DNA of 64,000 nt, from positions 124,001-188,000 of the forward strand of contig NZ_ASGZ01000002.1 of the NCBI RefSeq assembly GCF_000495475.1, in the 5' to 3' direction. The notes under the pieces were generated by a model. That model was not told the origin of the DNA. It saw only the letters and a list, made by a program, of their open reading frames with translations, and ran no database searches. Shown in pieces: positions 9,901 through 16,885 of the stretch. The stretch is from Candidatus Halobonum tyrrellensis G22 (GTDB taxonomy: Archaea > Halobacteriota > Halobacteria > Halobacteriales > Haloferacaceae). The translations under genes were made by a program, and so were the position numbers. Within the stretch, counting starts at the first letter, position 1; each line of letters begins with the position of its first letter.

Positions 9901-10183
9901 CGAGGAGACGGCCGCGGAGGCCAACACCGTCTCCGCCGCGACCGAAGAGCAGACCGCCGCGGTAAACGAGGTCACGCGGAACGTCCAGCAGGTGGCGGAG
10001 TCGGCGGAGTCGCTCCAGCGACTCGTCGACCAGTTCGACGTCGGCGACGTCGACGTGGACGTGGACACCCGCGATGCCGGGGCGGTCGGCGCGGCGGGCG
10101 GCGACGCCGGCGACGGCACCGGGTCGGCGGTCGCGGACGGCGGACAGTTCGAGGAGAGCGGCACGGACCCCGGCGACGACTGA
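6911..10183 (+). CDS. Methyl-accepting chemotaxis transducer (Htr) with Cache sensor and three HAMP-like repeats
   Basis: 1090 residues from the GTG at 6911, chosen because the protein then opens [18 protein letters not shown], a transmembrane start; a GTG at 6887 would add eight residues. A long extracytoplasmic part (about 30-525) has two Cache-like units ([38 protein letters not shown]), so small-ligand sensing is likely. TM2 lies near 527-548, followed by HAMP (about 550-600). Three tandem HAMP-like units at 601-648, 649-693 and 694-738 share 'E-I-R-x-A-S-x-G-L-x-x-G-x-L-D-x-x-x-x-T-x-L-P'. The signalling hairpin [19 protein letters not shown] is near 870-890. It should drive CheA. No che genes are adjacent. 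Confidence 0.93.
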   Translation: MRIRTKLIAMCLVVSLIPVSVVGVVGVQEMDAIGSYAQERSTNHMEEQVSGELNNTVSARQAGIQNVLDGRSVDTRSLADSSPVQNYYAAEAGEWRLVQRRSQAQVGHVALQMHATVESTKRTVLESEYGGRSFDDLSPAEQRAVEARVERTLAGTSGDGVANDGTLAETFRPGYIGDTGYAYITDSDSNVVAHHSLDDGYNLREDASLAVFDDIAAEVESNPGVRNGDEWGIAEYEWEDTTQAGNPSEHKFIAYTYHEEFDWVLAPSVYYYELQTTASAEARDRIEASFRSYLTTRSVSIDGEDVPAYDEAILTDASGETVVAVQRTDGTISTEEAERIDYYEEFDGTTGEQWFEATKSLAKGEVHVSEVRRLDGERVAYVTTPVYRDDEFVGTVALRFDYGILSSMIDGVTVGDTGYLSIVNEEGRFVSHPDPDLVAGPSIANESYAGGLASVANDRVLAGQRGLDTYVRTDATGNESRYYAAYAPLRFGDRQFALLATVPEEDVTGPTAALGRELREQTASARDFFLLLIGAVAVVVVGVGYGAARYFSGPIERLRDRATALAAGRFDEESESGAASRDDELGELVAAFDDMEENLEGQVAELRRVSGNLGEGRLDEEVKTDLPGEFGAIMADLDEGVGKLRDGFGEIRRASRGIRAGELDQEVDTDLPGDYGAVLSDLDDGVDQLAHSFDEIRAASSGLREGNLDQRLDTQLPGAYGAVTSDLDAGIDEVERSLAEVRAVADRFAETSAEAGTSAAEVEAASEETATSVEEIAAGAERQTEQLQSAAGEMNDLSATIEEVASSADGVAETTSDAATLADRGREHASEATGEISAIEAETETAVEGVEGLGERVDEIDEIVGMITSIAEQTNLLALNASIEAARAGEAGDGFAVVADEIKTLASEAEEATDRVERLIDEIQADADETVTDMRSMRDRVETGSETIGDAIDLFDDVAEAIDEAESSVTEISEATEDQATSTEEVVAMVDEVASVSEETAAEANTVSAATEEQTAAVNEVTRNVQQVAESAESLQRLVDQFDVGDVDVDVDTRDAGAVGAAGGDAGDGTGSAVADGGQFEESGTDPGDD

Positions 10184-10683
10184 CCGGTCGAACCGGGACG
10201 AAGCGCCGTCCGCTCCGCGCTACGCTCGGCTCGTCTCCTCGTCGGCGGGCGCGTGTTCGCGGCGCCGAACGCCGACGGCGACCACGTCCTGTTCGCCGCC
10301 GCGGCCGGTCCACTCCCACGTGACGGTCGTTCCCGCGTCGACTGCGACCGCCGCGGGGTCGAACGCCATCCCGCGGTCGCCCGCGCCGCGTCACTCCGGA
10401 GGGGTCTTCGCTCATGTCCGTTCGGTCCCGGGCGCGCTCGTGGGAAAAGCGTTCGCCGAACTCGGACCCAAATTCGACGGAGATCGTCCGACTGCGGTGG
10501 GGTTCGGAGCCGGCTCGGCGCTCGACGGCGTCGCCACGGCGACGGTGGCGGTCCCTCGCGGTCGGGACCAGTTCCGCCGGCGGGCGTGACGCGACCGAAC
10601 CGCCTGTCGCTGTTCGCTCCCGCGCGTACGTAAACGCGTCCGACCTGGACAGCCTTAACCGCCTCCTCGACGGACCGGGACGG
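10184..10683. other. Intergenic stretch with a gene remnant
   Basis: About 500 bases between the transducer and the oxidoreductase. Apart from a 49-codon halocyanin-like scrap on the minus strand, no convincing coding sequence is seen. A weak TATA-like 'ccttaacc' at about 10653-10660 lies about 28 nt before the GTG at 10684, consistent with a leaderless transcript for the oxidoreductase. Confidence 0.5.
10220..10369 (-). pseudogene. Halocyanin (blue copper) domain remnant
   Basis: A 49-codon open frame from an ATG at 10367-10369 to a TAG at 10220-10222, with an in-frame TGA 24 nt upstream of the ATG. It reads FDPAAVAVDAGTTVTWEWTG then RGGEQDVVAV. The 'DAGTTVTWEWTG' strand is the hallmark of haloarchaeal halocyanins, small type I copper electron carriers. 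The normal copper-binding His that follows ('GGxHNVV') is Gln-Asp here, the C-terminal Cys/His/Met loop is absent, and no signal peptide precedes it. It is therefore read as a decayed fragment. The short length leaves some doubt. Confidence 0.6.
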
Positions 10684-11724
10684 GTGGACCTATCGCTCGT
10701 CGACCTCGCGCCGATCCCGGAGGACGGATCGGCGACCGAGGCGTTCGAGAACACCGTCGAACGGGCACAGCAGGCCGAACGGCTCGGCTACTCGCGGGTG
10801 TGGGTGGCCGAACACCACGACTTCACCGACCGGCTGGCGAGCACGACCCCCGAGGTTCTGATCGCACACGTCGCCGCGAGGACCTCGGAGATCCGGGTCG
10901 GCTCCGGGGCGGTCCTGCTCAACCACTACAGCCCGTACAAGGTGGCCGAGACGTTCGGCGTGTTGGACGCGCTCGCACCCGACCGTATCGACCTCGGGCT
11001 GGGGCGTGCGACCGGGAACCCGGTGAGCGACCGCGCGCTCCAAGTGGACCGCGAGCGGAACGGGCGGCGCTCGGGCGCCGACCACGCCGAGAAGATAGAC
11101 GAGGTGGCCGCCCACCTCTACGGCGGGTTCGACGACGACCACCCGTACGCCGAGTTGAGCCTCGCGCGGTCGCACGACGGCGCCCCCGAGGTGTGGGTGC
11201 TCGGCTCCAGTCCGTCGAGCGCGGAGATCGCGGGCGAACTCGGGTTACCCTACTGTTTCGCCGCGTTCATCCGGCCCACGCCCGCCGTCCGCGCGTTCGA
11301 GACGTACCGCGAGCACTTCCGGCCGTCGCCGTACGGCGCGGGTCCCGACGAACCCCGCGGCGCCGTCGCCGCGAACGTGGTCTGTGCGGAGACGGACGAG
11401 GAAGCGGCGCGGCTCCGCGCGACGGCCGAGGCGTCCCACCGCCGGCTGGCGCAGGGGCGCGTCGACGAACCCCCGATCCGGTCGACGGAGGAGGCGGTCG
11501 ACGAACTCGGCTACGTCCCCGACCCGACGCCCGCGTCGGTCGAACCCGGCGAGTGGCCCCGACAGCTGTCCGGGAGCCCCTCGACCGTCCGGGCGCTGCT
11601 CGACCAGATGGCCGACCAGACCGGCGTCGACGAGGTGATCGTCCAAGAACAGGTCGCCGACCCCGACGACGCCCTCCGGTCGCACGAACTGCTCGCGGAG
11701 GCCGCCGACCTCTCGCCGCGGTAG
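10684..11724 (+). CDS. LLM-class flavin-dependent oxidoreductase (luciferase-like monooxygenase)
   Basis: 346 residues from the GTG at 10684; an upstream extension of the frame has non-haloarchaeal composition and is not counted. Luciferase-family landmarks are YSRVWVAEHHDF near 40, SGAVLLNHYSPYKVAETF near 80, LDALAPDRIDLGLGRATGNP near 100-119 and a late substrate block. Length and the 'LSLVDLAPI' opening match the MsnO8-like single-component group, which typically use FMNH2 supplied by a separate reductase to oxidise small molecules. No reductase gene lies next to it. The physiological substrate is unknown. It is probably expressed as its own unit. Confidence 0.9.
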   Translation: MDLSLVDLAPIPEDGSATEAFENTVERAQQAERLGYSRVWVAEHHDFTDRLASTTPEVLIAHVAARTSEIRVGSGAVLLNHYSPYKVAETFGVLDALAPDRIDLGLGRATGNPVSDRALQVDRERNGRRSGADHAEKIDEVAAHLYGGFDDDHPYAELSLARSHDGAPEVWVLGSSPSSAEIAGELGLPYCFAAFIRPTPAVRAFETYREHFRPSPYGAGPDEPRGAVAANVVCAETDEEAARLRATAEASHRRLAQGRVDEPPIRSTEEAVDELGYVPDPTPASVEPGEWPRQLSGSPSTVRALLDQMADQTGVDEVIVQEQVADPDDALRSHELLAEAADLSPR

Positions 11725-11862
11725 CGGAGCGGGACGGACGCGCCCGTAGCGGGCGGGCGTCCGGTGACGAACCGCCGCGAGCGGGAGCCGGGTCGCTGGG
11801 CGCTACTCGGACTATTCGGCGTCGACGGGTCGATCGGCACTACTGGGCGTCGGCGGTCGATG

Positions 11863-12621
11863 CTACTCGGCGTCGGCGGGCCGGTGTCGAACCGCCGCGA
11901 GCGGGCCGTACGTCCCGCCGAGCAGGCGCTCGGCGAGCCAGCCATTCGCCCGCGCGAGCCAGTTGAGCAGGTGGAGACCGACCAGACAGACGCCGACGCC
12001 GACGGCGGCGACGGCGGCCGCCTCGCCGGCGGTGTCGACGCGCCACGCGTCGAGGGTGACGACCGTCTCGACGCCGACGAGCAGGCGGTCCCAGCCGAGG
12101 TACAGCGCCGGGTGGAACTCGACCGGCCGGTCGGAGACGACGCCGACGTACAGCCCCGGCTGGTCGTAGTAGAACGGGACGAACAGCAGCGCGACGCCCG
12201 TCACGAGCGTGTTCATCACGAGGACGAACGAGGCGACGCCGAACGCGAACCGGGCGGGCAGGTACAGCAGCGCCGCCCACGTGCTCAGGTCGGTGACGAC
12301 CGCACGGAGGCGGTCGAAGAAGCCGCCCGCGGGCCGTGGCCGGGGCGTGAACTCGACGCCCAGCAGGGCCGCCGTCAGCCTGCGCTCCACCCCGGCCACT
12401 CCGAGCGTGACCGCGAGGACGAGCGCCAGGAGGGGGATGCCGACGACGACGACGGCCAGCGCCAGGCCGAACGAGACGCCGAGCGAGACGAACAACACGT
12501 AGACGAACCCGAGCGGGAACGCCAGCGAGAGGTAGAGGAGGTTCCGGTAGGTCTGCGGGCGGAACGGCACCGCGATGAACGACAGCGCGTGGCCGCCCGC
12601 CTCGGCGAGCGTCGGGACCAT
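11863..12621 (-). CDS. Sensor-domain (PF13796-like) membrane protein
   Basis: 252 residues from the ATG at 12619-12621; the frame is open further upstream but there it encodes implausible Arg/Pro-rich sequence. Four hydrophobic blocks are clear: TYRNLLYLSLAFPLGFVYVLFVSLGVSFG, LALAVVVVGIPLLALVLAVTLGV, a third around FGVASFVLVMNTLVTGVALLFVPF and a last one near AAAVAAVGVGVCLVGLHLL. The FRPQTYRNLLYL start and WAALLYLPARFAFG middle are typical of the 'putative sensor' family, which in haloarchaea often stands alone without a kinase. The gene is divergent from an HTH regulator at 12931. A TATA-like 'aataaacg' (12654-12661) lies close to the start. Function beyond membrane localisation is unknown. 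Confidence 0.82.
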   Translation of the reverse strand: MVPTLAEAGGHALSFIAVPFRPQTYRNLLYLSLAFPLGFVYVLFVSLGVSFGLALAVVVVGIPLLALVLAVTLGVAGVERRLTAALLGVEFTPRPRPAGGFFDRLRAVVTDLSTWAALLYLPARFAFGVASFVLVMNTLVTGVALLFVPFYYDQPGLYVGVVSDRPVEFHPALYLGWDRLLVGVETVVTLDAWRVDTAGEAAAVAAVGVGVCLVGLHLLNWLARANGWLAERLLGGTYGPLAAVRHRPADAE

Positions 12622-12930
12622 CGTGTGCGGGTCTCCCCGTGGCGATCGAATAAACGTTCGGGTCGACCTGTCGAGCGCGCACGTCGACACCGGGAACGAA
12701 CCCCACCCGCGTCGACCGGCGGACGTGGGAGTCGAACCGACCGGGCCGGGTACGGCCGTGGGCGCGTCCGCAGTCGCGACCGGGTCCACCGCCGGCGGGA
12801 ACCGACCGCCAGCGTGGATACGGCCGCGAGCGCGGGTGCGAACGCGAGTACGAGCGCGCGTACGGACGCCGACGCGACCGCCGGAACGGAGTGCGGGGAG
12901 TTTTCACGGGGCGGACGGTGCTCTCTGACG
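12622..12930. promoter_or_regulatory. Divergent promoter region between the sensor and HTH genes
   Basis: 309 bases with no convincing gene. On the minus strand, CGTTTATTCG (12653-12662) is a good TATA-like box about 30 nt before the sensor ATG. On the plus side only a T-rich 'ggagttttcacgg' just before 12931 stands out. The HTH protein encoded to the right could bind here, but no clear operator dyad was found. Confidence 0.5.
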
Positions 12931-13305
12931 ATGAGCGGCGACGCGGGCGGGACCGAACGCGCGGCCGCCGACGACGAGGAGGTGGTCGACCTCCTCGGCG
13001 ACGACTACGTCCGGACCATCCTCGTCGAGACGCGCGAAGAGCCCAAGTCCGTCGACACGCTGAGCGCCGCCTGCGGCGCCGACCCGTCGACCATCTACCG
13101 TCGCGTCGAACGGTTGCGGGAGGCGGGGCTGCTCGTCTCCCACCAGCGTCTCGACCCCGATGGACACCACTACAAGGAGTACGGCGCGGCGCTCCGGGCG
13201 GTGACCGTCCGCATCGACCCCGACGGCTACGAGGTCGAACTCGACCGGGCACCCGAGGAGGACCCCGCCGACCGCTTCACCAGACTGTACGAGGGATTCA
13301 AGTGA
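12931..13305 (+). CDS. Winged helix-turn-helix (ArsR-like) transcription regulator
   Basis: 124 residues from the ATG at 12931. After an acidic leader, VVDLLGDDYVRTILVETREEPKSVDTLSAACGADPSTIYRRVERLREAGLLVSHQRLDPDGHHY (23-86) is a complete winged HTH with recognition helix at PSTIYRRVERL. The tail AVTVRIDPDGYEVELDR is a short beta extension common in haloarchaeal HTH proteins paired with small membrane proteins. Its stop codon overlaps the GTG of the next gene (GTGA), so translation is coupled. The gene therefore probably controls or works with the two downstream membrane proteins and perhaps the divergent sensor gene. Confidence 0.88.
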   Translation: MSGDAGGTERAAADDEEVVDLLGDDYVRTILVETREEPKSVDTLSAACGADPSTIYRRVERLREAGLLVSHQRLDPDGHHYKEYGAALRAVTVRIDPDGYEVELDRAPEEDPADRFTRLYEGFK

Positions 13306-13688
13306 CACCGACCGGACTCGACGCGGCGTGGACGACCGCAGTGGCGACGGCGTGGCCGACCGCGTCGACGGCGCTCGGACCGCTCGCGACCACGGCGACC
13401 GGCGGGTCGCCGACGCTGGTACTGCTGGTGTTCGCCGCGCTGTTCGCCGCGACGCTGCTGTCGCTGTACCTCGCTACGCGCCTCTATCGCGGCTACCGTG
13501 CGGGTGGCGGCCGCGGCATGCTCGGCCTGTTCGTCGGGCTAGTGCTGTTGACGACGGTGCCCATCCTGTTACGGCTCGTCTTGACCAACGTCGGGGGCGT
13601 GCCCGCGACGACGCGCGCGCTCGCGGCCACGACCAGCCAACTGCTCGGCCTGCTCGTCGTGCTCGGGGTGGTGTACGACCGTGGTTGA
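13302..13688 (+). CDS. Small membrane protein, DUF7521-like (first of two paralogs)
   Basis: 128 residues from the GTG at 13302, overlapping the HTH gene's stop by four bases. Three hydrophobic segments are seen: LVLLVFAALFAATLLSLYLATRLY (about 40-63), MLGLFVGLVLLTTVPILLRLVL (about 74-95) and SQLLGLLVVLGVVYD near the end. The 'RLYRGYRAGG' turn between the first two helices is also present in the next gene, so they are paralogs. Haloarchaeal proteins of this shape commonly follow an HTH gene and carry the label DUF7521; that label is from memory. No enzymatic motif is visible. A membrane-sensing or regulator-tethering role is inference only. Confidence 0.75.
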   Translation: MTPTGLDAAWTTAVATAWPTASTALGPLATTATGGSPTLVLLVFAALFAATLLSLYLATRLYRGYRAGGGRGMLGLFVGLVLLTTVPILLRLVLTNVGGVPATTRALAATTSQLLGLLVVLGVVYDRG

Positions 13689-14082
13689 CCCGAGCGCGCT
13701 CGCGGTCGACCCCGCGTTGTCGGTCGGACTCTCGACTTCGACGGCGGTACCGGTCCCGGCTCCGTCCCCGCTCGCGGGCGCGCCGGCGGCGAGTGCCCCG
13801 CTCGGCGTCGACGCCGCCACCCTGCTGTTCGTCACCGCTGCGGTCACGGCGCTACTCGGGGGGTTCGTCGCGTGGCTCGCCTACCGGGGGTACCGCCGCA
13901 ACGGGAGCCGGGCGATGCGGTTGCTCGCGGTCGGCGTCGTCTGTTTCACCGTCGTCCCCTTCCTCGCTACCTACGGCGCCGGGCCGGCGCTCGGCGCGTC
14001 GGACGCCGCGACCCTACTGGGCGTGCTCCTGTCGAACGTCGTCGGTCTCCTGGCCGTGCTCTACTCGCTCGACGGGACGTGA
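13681..14082 (+). CDS. Small membrane protein, DUF7521-like (second paralog)
   Basis: 133 residues from the GTG at 13681, overlapping the previous gene by eight bases. A low-complexity Ala/Pro/Val leader (about 1-45) is followed by AATLLFVTAAVTALLGGFVAWLAYRGYRRNGS, AMRLLAVGVVCFTVVPFLATYG and ATLLGVLLSNVVGLLAVLYSL, the same three-helix plan and 'YRGYRxxG' turn as its neighbour. The overlapping starts of HTH, first and second paralog indicate a single transcript and coupled translation. Function is unknown. The longer variable leader is the main difference between the copies. Confidence 0.75.
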   Translation: MVDPSALAVDPALSVGLSTSTAVPVPAPSPLAGAPAASAPLGVDAATLLFVTAAVTALLGGFVAWLAYRGYRRNGSRAMRLLAVGVVCFTVVPFLATYGAGPALGASDAATLLGVLLSNVVGLLAVLYSLDGT

Positions 14083-14653
14083 CGCGCCGTCGACGCACCC
14101 ACCGGCTCGGCGGTCCACTCGGTCACTTCAATCCTCCGCCGAGTCGCACGGCTCGCAGTCGGTCTAGCGGCTATACCGACCTGCCGTGTCTCGACGGAAC
14201 CGGGCGCCCCGCACCCGCCGACCCACCGCGGGACCGCCCGCTCGCCACCCCCACGCTGACCACCTCACCGCGGCGCGTCCCAGCGTCGGTCCTCGGCGCG
14301 CCGTTCGCCCTCCGGACGTACCGCACGTCGTACCCCTGCTGACGCTCGCGCTCGCCCTCCTCGCGGCCCGAGACGCGTGGACCGGCGCCGCTTACCGCTG
14401 CTAGCGCGTCGTCTTCGCGGCCGCCGCGGTCGCCCTCCCGACGACCGTGGTCTCGCTGACCGTCGATCTCCCGGTTTCCCCGCTGGCGTACGGTGAGTCG
14501 AGGTTCTCGTGGTTGACTACCGGTTCGGACTGCGGACCGTCGACATCCGCTCCCGAGCGGCGCGGTCCGACCCGCTACATGAACCTTTCGACGAGTGGGT
14601 CGGCCCACAGGCACCGATGACGGTTGAAGTGGGTCGGGGTCGTGGGTGGAGTC
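14083..14653. other. Intergenic stretch with decayed coding traces
   Basis: About 570 bases between the DUF7521-like pair and the DUF4097 gene. It holds a stop-interrupted hydrophobic frame (see the separate entry at 14300-14515) and otherwise nothing that can be supported. Confidence 0.45.
14300..14515 (+). pseudogene. Possible remnant of a membrane protein gene
   Basis: One frame reads VVPLLTLALALLAARDAWTG, then AAYRC, a TAG at 14402-14404, and continues in the same frame as RVVFAAAAVALPTTVVSL. The two hydrophobic halves joined across a single stop, with an 'A-Y-R' turn between them, look like the first two helices of a small membrane protein such as the two intact genes just upstream. There is no clear start or end. 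It could be a third, decayed copy, or chance hydrophobicity in GC-rich DNA. Confidence 0.3.
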
Positions 14654-15496
14654 GTGGATCGAACCGCTACGAGACGACGCTTCCTGGCCGGAGGCGCCGT
14701 CGCCGCTCTCACGAGTCTCGCCGGCTGTAGCGGTGCGACGCCGTTCGTCGGCAAACGCACCGAGTCCGACCGCACCCTCCCGCTCGACGGGGTCTCGACC
14801 CTCTCGGTCCACGCGAACGTCGGCGACGTCCGCGTCGTCGGCGAGGACCGCGACGACGCCGCCGTCCACGTCGTCAAGCAGGCGAGTTCCGTCACCGCCG
14901 ACCTGTCGGGACTCACCCTCGCCGTCGAACCCGACGGGGACCACCTCCGCCTCCGCACCCAGTACGAGGGGTCGACCCCCTTCTTCGGCGGGACGCCGAC
15001 GATGGACCTCTCGCTCCGGGTTCCCCGGTCGCTCGCCGTCGACCGCGTCCGGACCACCGTCGGCGACGTGACCGCGCGCGACGTCGCCGGGAACCTCGCG
15101 GCCGAGGCGACGACCGGTGACGTGCGCCTGCGGGGCGTTCGCGGCACCGTCACCGCCGAGGCGAGCACCGGCGACGTCGTCGTCGACGGCGCCGACGCGG
15201 TGGGCGACGTCTCCACCTCGACCGGCGACATCGACCTGACCGTCGCCGCCATCGACGGGTCGACCCGGTTCAGCGCCTCGACTGGGGACGTCACCGCCGC
15301 CCTCTCGCCGGACCTCGACGCCTCGTTGACCGCGCGGACGAACACCGGCGACGTGGTCGTCCAGGGGCTGTCGGTGACCGACACGACTCGCGAGGACGGG
15401 TTCGTCTCGGGAACGCTCGGCGACGGCGGCCCGAGCCTGACGATCGAGACGAACACCGGGGACGTGCGGCTCTCGGCGTACCGAACCGACGCGTAG
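14654..15496 (+). CDS. DUF4097-family beta-repeat lipoprotein
   Basis: 280 residues from the GTG at 14654 (a TTG ten codons upstream is possible). The N-terminus TRRRFLAGGAVAALTSLAGCSG combines an RRRF Tat-like motif with the lipobox LAGC, so it is probably exported folded and lipid-anchored at the outer face. The rest is a ladder of short beta turns: TGDVRLRGV, STGDVVVDG, STGDIDLTV, STGDVTAAL, NTGDVVVQG and NTGDVRLSA. This repeated '(S/N/T)TGDV' pattern is characteristic of DUF4097 (adhesin-like beta-helix). No enzymatic function is known. The gene ends just before the 28-bp repeats and the replication origin. Confidence 0.88.
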   Translation: MDRTATRRRFLAGGAVAALTSLAGCSGATPFVGKRTESDRTLPLDGVSTLSVHANVGDVRVVGEDRDDAAVHVVKQASSVTADLSGLTLAVEPDGDHLRLRTQYEGSTPFFGGTPTMDLSLRVPRSLAVDRVRTTVGDVTARDVAGNLAAEATTGDVRLRGVRGTVTAEASTGDVVVDGADAVGDVSTSTGDIDLTVAAIDGSTRFSASTGDVTAALSPDLDASLTARTNTGDVVVQGLSVTDTTREDGFVSGTLGDGGPSLTIETNTGDVRLSAYRTDA

Positions 15497-15511
15497 CGTC
15501 GTGGACTCCCG

Positions 15512-15616
15512 GTATCGGTGATAGAGCGCGTGATGTAGTGGCGTAGTAACGTCGGTGATGAGCGGGTGGTGTAGTAACGTCGGTAATGAGCGAGTGAGGT
15601 AGTAACGTCGGTGACG
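15512..15616 (+). repeat. 28-bp direct tandem repeats downstream of the DUF4097 gene
   Basis: The unit begins gtagtaacgtcggtgatgag. Copies start at 15543, 15571 and 15599, a regular 28-bp period, and a diverged copy (ggtatcggtgatagagcgcg) precedes them from about 15512. The array directly follows a stop codon and precedes the first origin recognition box by about 105 bases. Its role is unknown; it may be a replication-associated iteron set or a recent slippage product. Confidence 0.75.
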
Positions 15617-15720
15617 ACGGTCCCGGCGGTCCGTCGAACGGAGTGGAGAGTAGTCGGGGTGGACGGGGACCGGCGGAGCGGACCGGGAGATATCGACGCA
15701 CGAACCACCCCCTCGGGTGG

Positions 15721-15741
15721 CACACCGTGTTTCCGGTGAAA
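15721..15741 (-). repeat. Origin recognition box 1
   Basis: cacaccgtgtttccggtgaa followed by a; on the minus strand this is TTTCACCGGAAACacGGTGTG. It is the outermost left box, facing the orc1 gene with boxes 2 and 3. Confidence 0.85.
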
Positions 15742-15971
15742 GGAACGCTGCGTGGGCGGTCATCGGCCCGAATTCGCGGGTCCGATTCGGCCGTTCGGTT
15801 TTCGGATCGACGCCGGGTGAGTCTCGGGGTAGGGCACGGCTTCTCGACTCGCCCCTCGACCGGTCGCTCTCGTTCGCGTACCTCGCGTACGGACGCGGTC
15901 GACGAGTCCGTAGGGGACCTCCTGGCCGTTCTGCTTCCATCGGACGGCCGTGTTCCCGTCGGTGGCCGGGA

Positions 15972-15992
15972 CACACCACGTTTCCGGTGAAA
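15972..15992 (-). repeat. Origin recognition box 2
   Basis: cacaccacgtttccggtgaa followed by a; identical to box 3 over its whole 21 bases. Contains the GTTTC-CGGT-GAAAC dyad. Confidence 0.88.
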
Positions 15993-16208
15993 CCTCGGCG
16001 CGGATGTTCCCTTCCCCCGATATCGCGGAGACGAGAGTCGACTCGATCCATTCTGGTCCATCTGGTCCATCCTGACCCATTCCCGTCTCATCTCTGCCTC
16101 CACCGTTTCCCTCCGGGGGTTGGGTGCGGCCCGTGCGTGTCCCGGACGAAGGGGAATCCGGGTCCCGGGGTGGAAACGGGTGGCGCGTGGAGGAGGTGGC
16201 CGCGCGCG

Positions 16209-16229
16209 CACACCACGTTTCCGGTGAAA
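16209..16229 (-). repeat. Origin recognition box 3, next to the G-string
   Basis: cacaccacgtttccggtgaa followed by a. It lies about 30 bases before a run of G residues (16262-16271) and the AT-rich segment, the arrangement reported for halophile origin boxes flanking the unwinding element. Confidence 0.88.
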
Positions 16230-16259
16230 GCCGTCGGAAGCGTCTCCGGGACGGGCGTT

Positions 16260-16360
16260 CACGGGGGGGGGAGCGCCGAGCGGCGTCTGACGTACTTTTA
16301 TTACCCCTACTCCCTAATCGCTCATTGAGTCGATCGCGAAACGAAAGAAGAAGCGATCGG
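16260..16360. other. G-string and AT-rich candidate duplex unwinding element
   Basis: The plus strand has ten consecutive G residues (16262-16271), then gacgtacttttattaccc (16288-16305), tccctaatcgctcattgag (16311-16329) and a purine-rich run gcgaaacgaaagaagaagcg (16336-16355). In a window of about 70% GC this is the most AT-rich part of the origin and lies between oppositely oriented boxes, so it is the best candidate for initial strand opening. Confidence 0.65.
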
Positions 16361-16498
16361 TATCGCTTCGGTGTTCGACTCGAAACAGTCGAACTGGTCC
16401 CGTCCACGACGATTCGGCTTCTCGTCTTGTCCTCCGTCTCGACCCATCCGAGCTCGTCTCCTCCTCGATTGACCTTCCGACTCCCGACTTCTCTGAAC

Positions 16499-16519
16499 GC
16501 ACCGCCCTTCCGGTGAAAA
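16499..16519 (-). repeat. Degenerate origin recognition box 4
   Basis: gcaccgcccttccggtgaaa followed by a. The CTTCCGGTGAAA half is conserved; the left half is diverged from boxes 1-3. Same orientation as boxes 1-3. Confidence 0.6.
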
Positions 16520-16689
16520 CTATCCCGTTACCGTACAGTACTGCGATATTCGCCGACTCGGTTCGGTCCACCCAGTTCCCTCTTCCCCGTCTCGTTTCCG
16601 CCAGTCCCGGACCGAGTAGAGTACTTCCCCCGAGAACAGAGGAGATCGAGGGAGATCCCCCGAGGATCCCCCGCTTTTCCGTGTGACCA

Positions 16690-16769
16690 CCTCGTTTCGC
16701 GTGGAAGCGCCTCGTTTCCCACGAAACTGCCTCGTTTCCCACGAAACTGCCTCGTTTCCCGTGGACCTC
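16690..16769 (+). repeat. Four 20-bp iterons in the origin
   Basis: Units start at 16690, 16710, 16730 and 16750. The two central units are identical (cctcgtttcccacgaaactg); the first and last diverge in their right halves. The unit contains GTTTC-CCAC-GAAAC, the same dyad arms (GTTTC and GAAAC separated by four bases) as the origin recognition boxes but with a different spacer. They may be secondary Orc1 sites or an independent iteron set. Confidence 0.85.
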
Positions 16770-16810
16770 GACCCCGGTTTCGTCTGGGGTGGGGGCCCCT
16801 CCGCAGCCCG

Positions 16811-16833
16811 TTTCACCGGAAACGTGGTGTGTG
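16811..16833 (+). repeat. Origin recognition box 5
   Basis: tttcaccggaaacgtggtgt then gtg, opposite in orientation to boxes 1-4. It lies 53 bases before the orc1 start and is preceded by a short G-rich run (ggggtggggg, 16788-16797). Confidence 0.88.
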
Positions 16834-16858
16834 TGTGCGGGGGAAAGAGTCAACACGA

Positions 16859-16879
16859 TTCACCGGAAATCCGGTGTGT
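16859..16879 (+). repeat. Origin recognition box 6, abutting the orc1 start
   Basis: ttcaccggaaatccggtgtg then t. Only six bases separate it from the ATG at 16886, so bound Orc1 would block its own start region; this position implies autoregulation. Confidence 0.85.
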
Positions 16880-16885
16880 AAGGAA

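Noticed and set aside
14171-16051. A 626-codon minus-strand frame across the left origin arm
   Set aside because: It translates through origin boxes and the 28-bp repeats and has no protein-like composition.
16829-16885. Upstream start for orc1 adding 19 residues
   Set aside because: The extension would translate an origin box; MSESDDLFIREDPIF is the normal family start.
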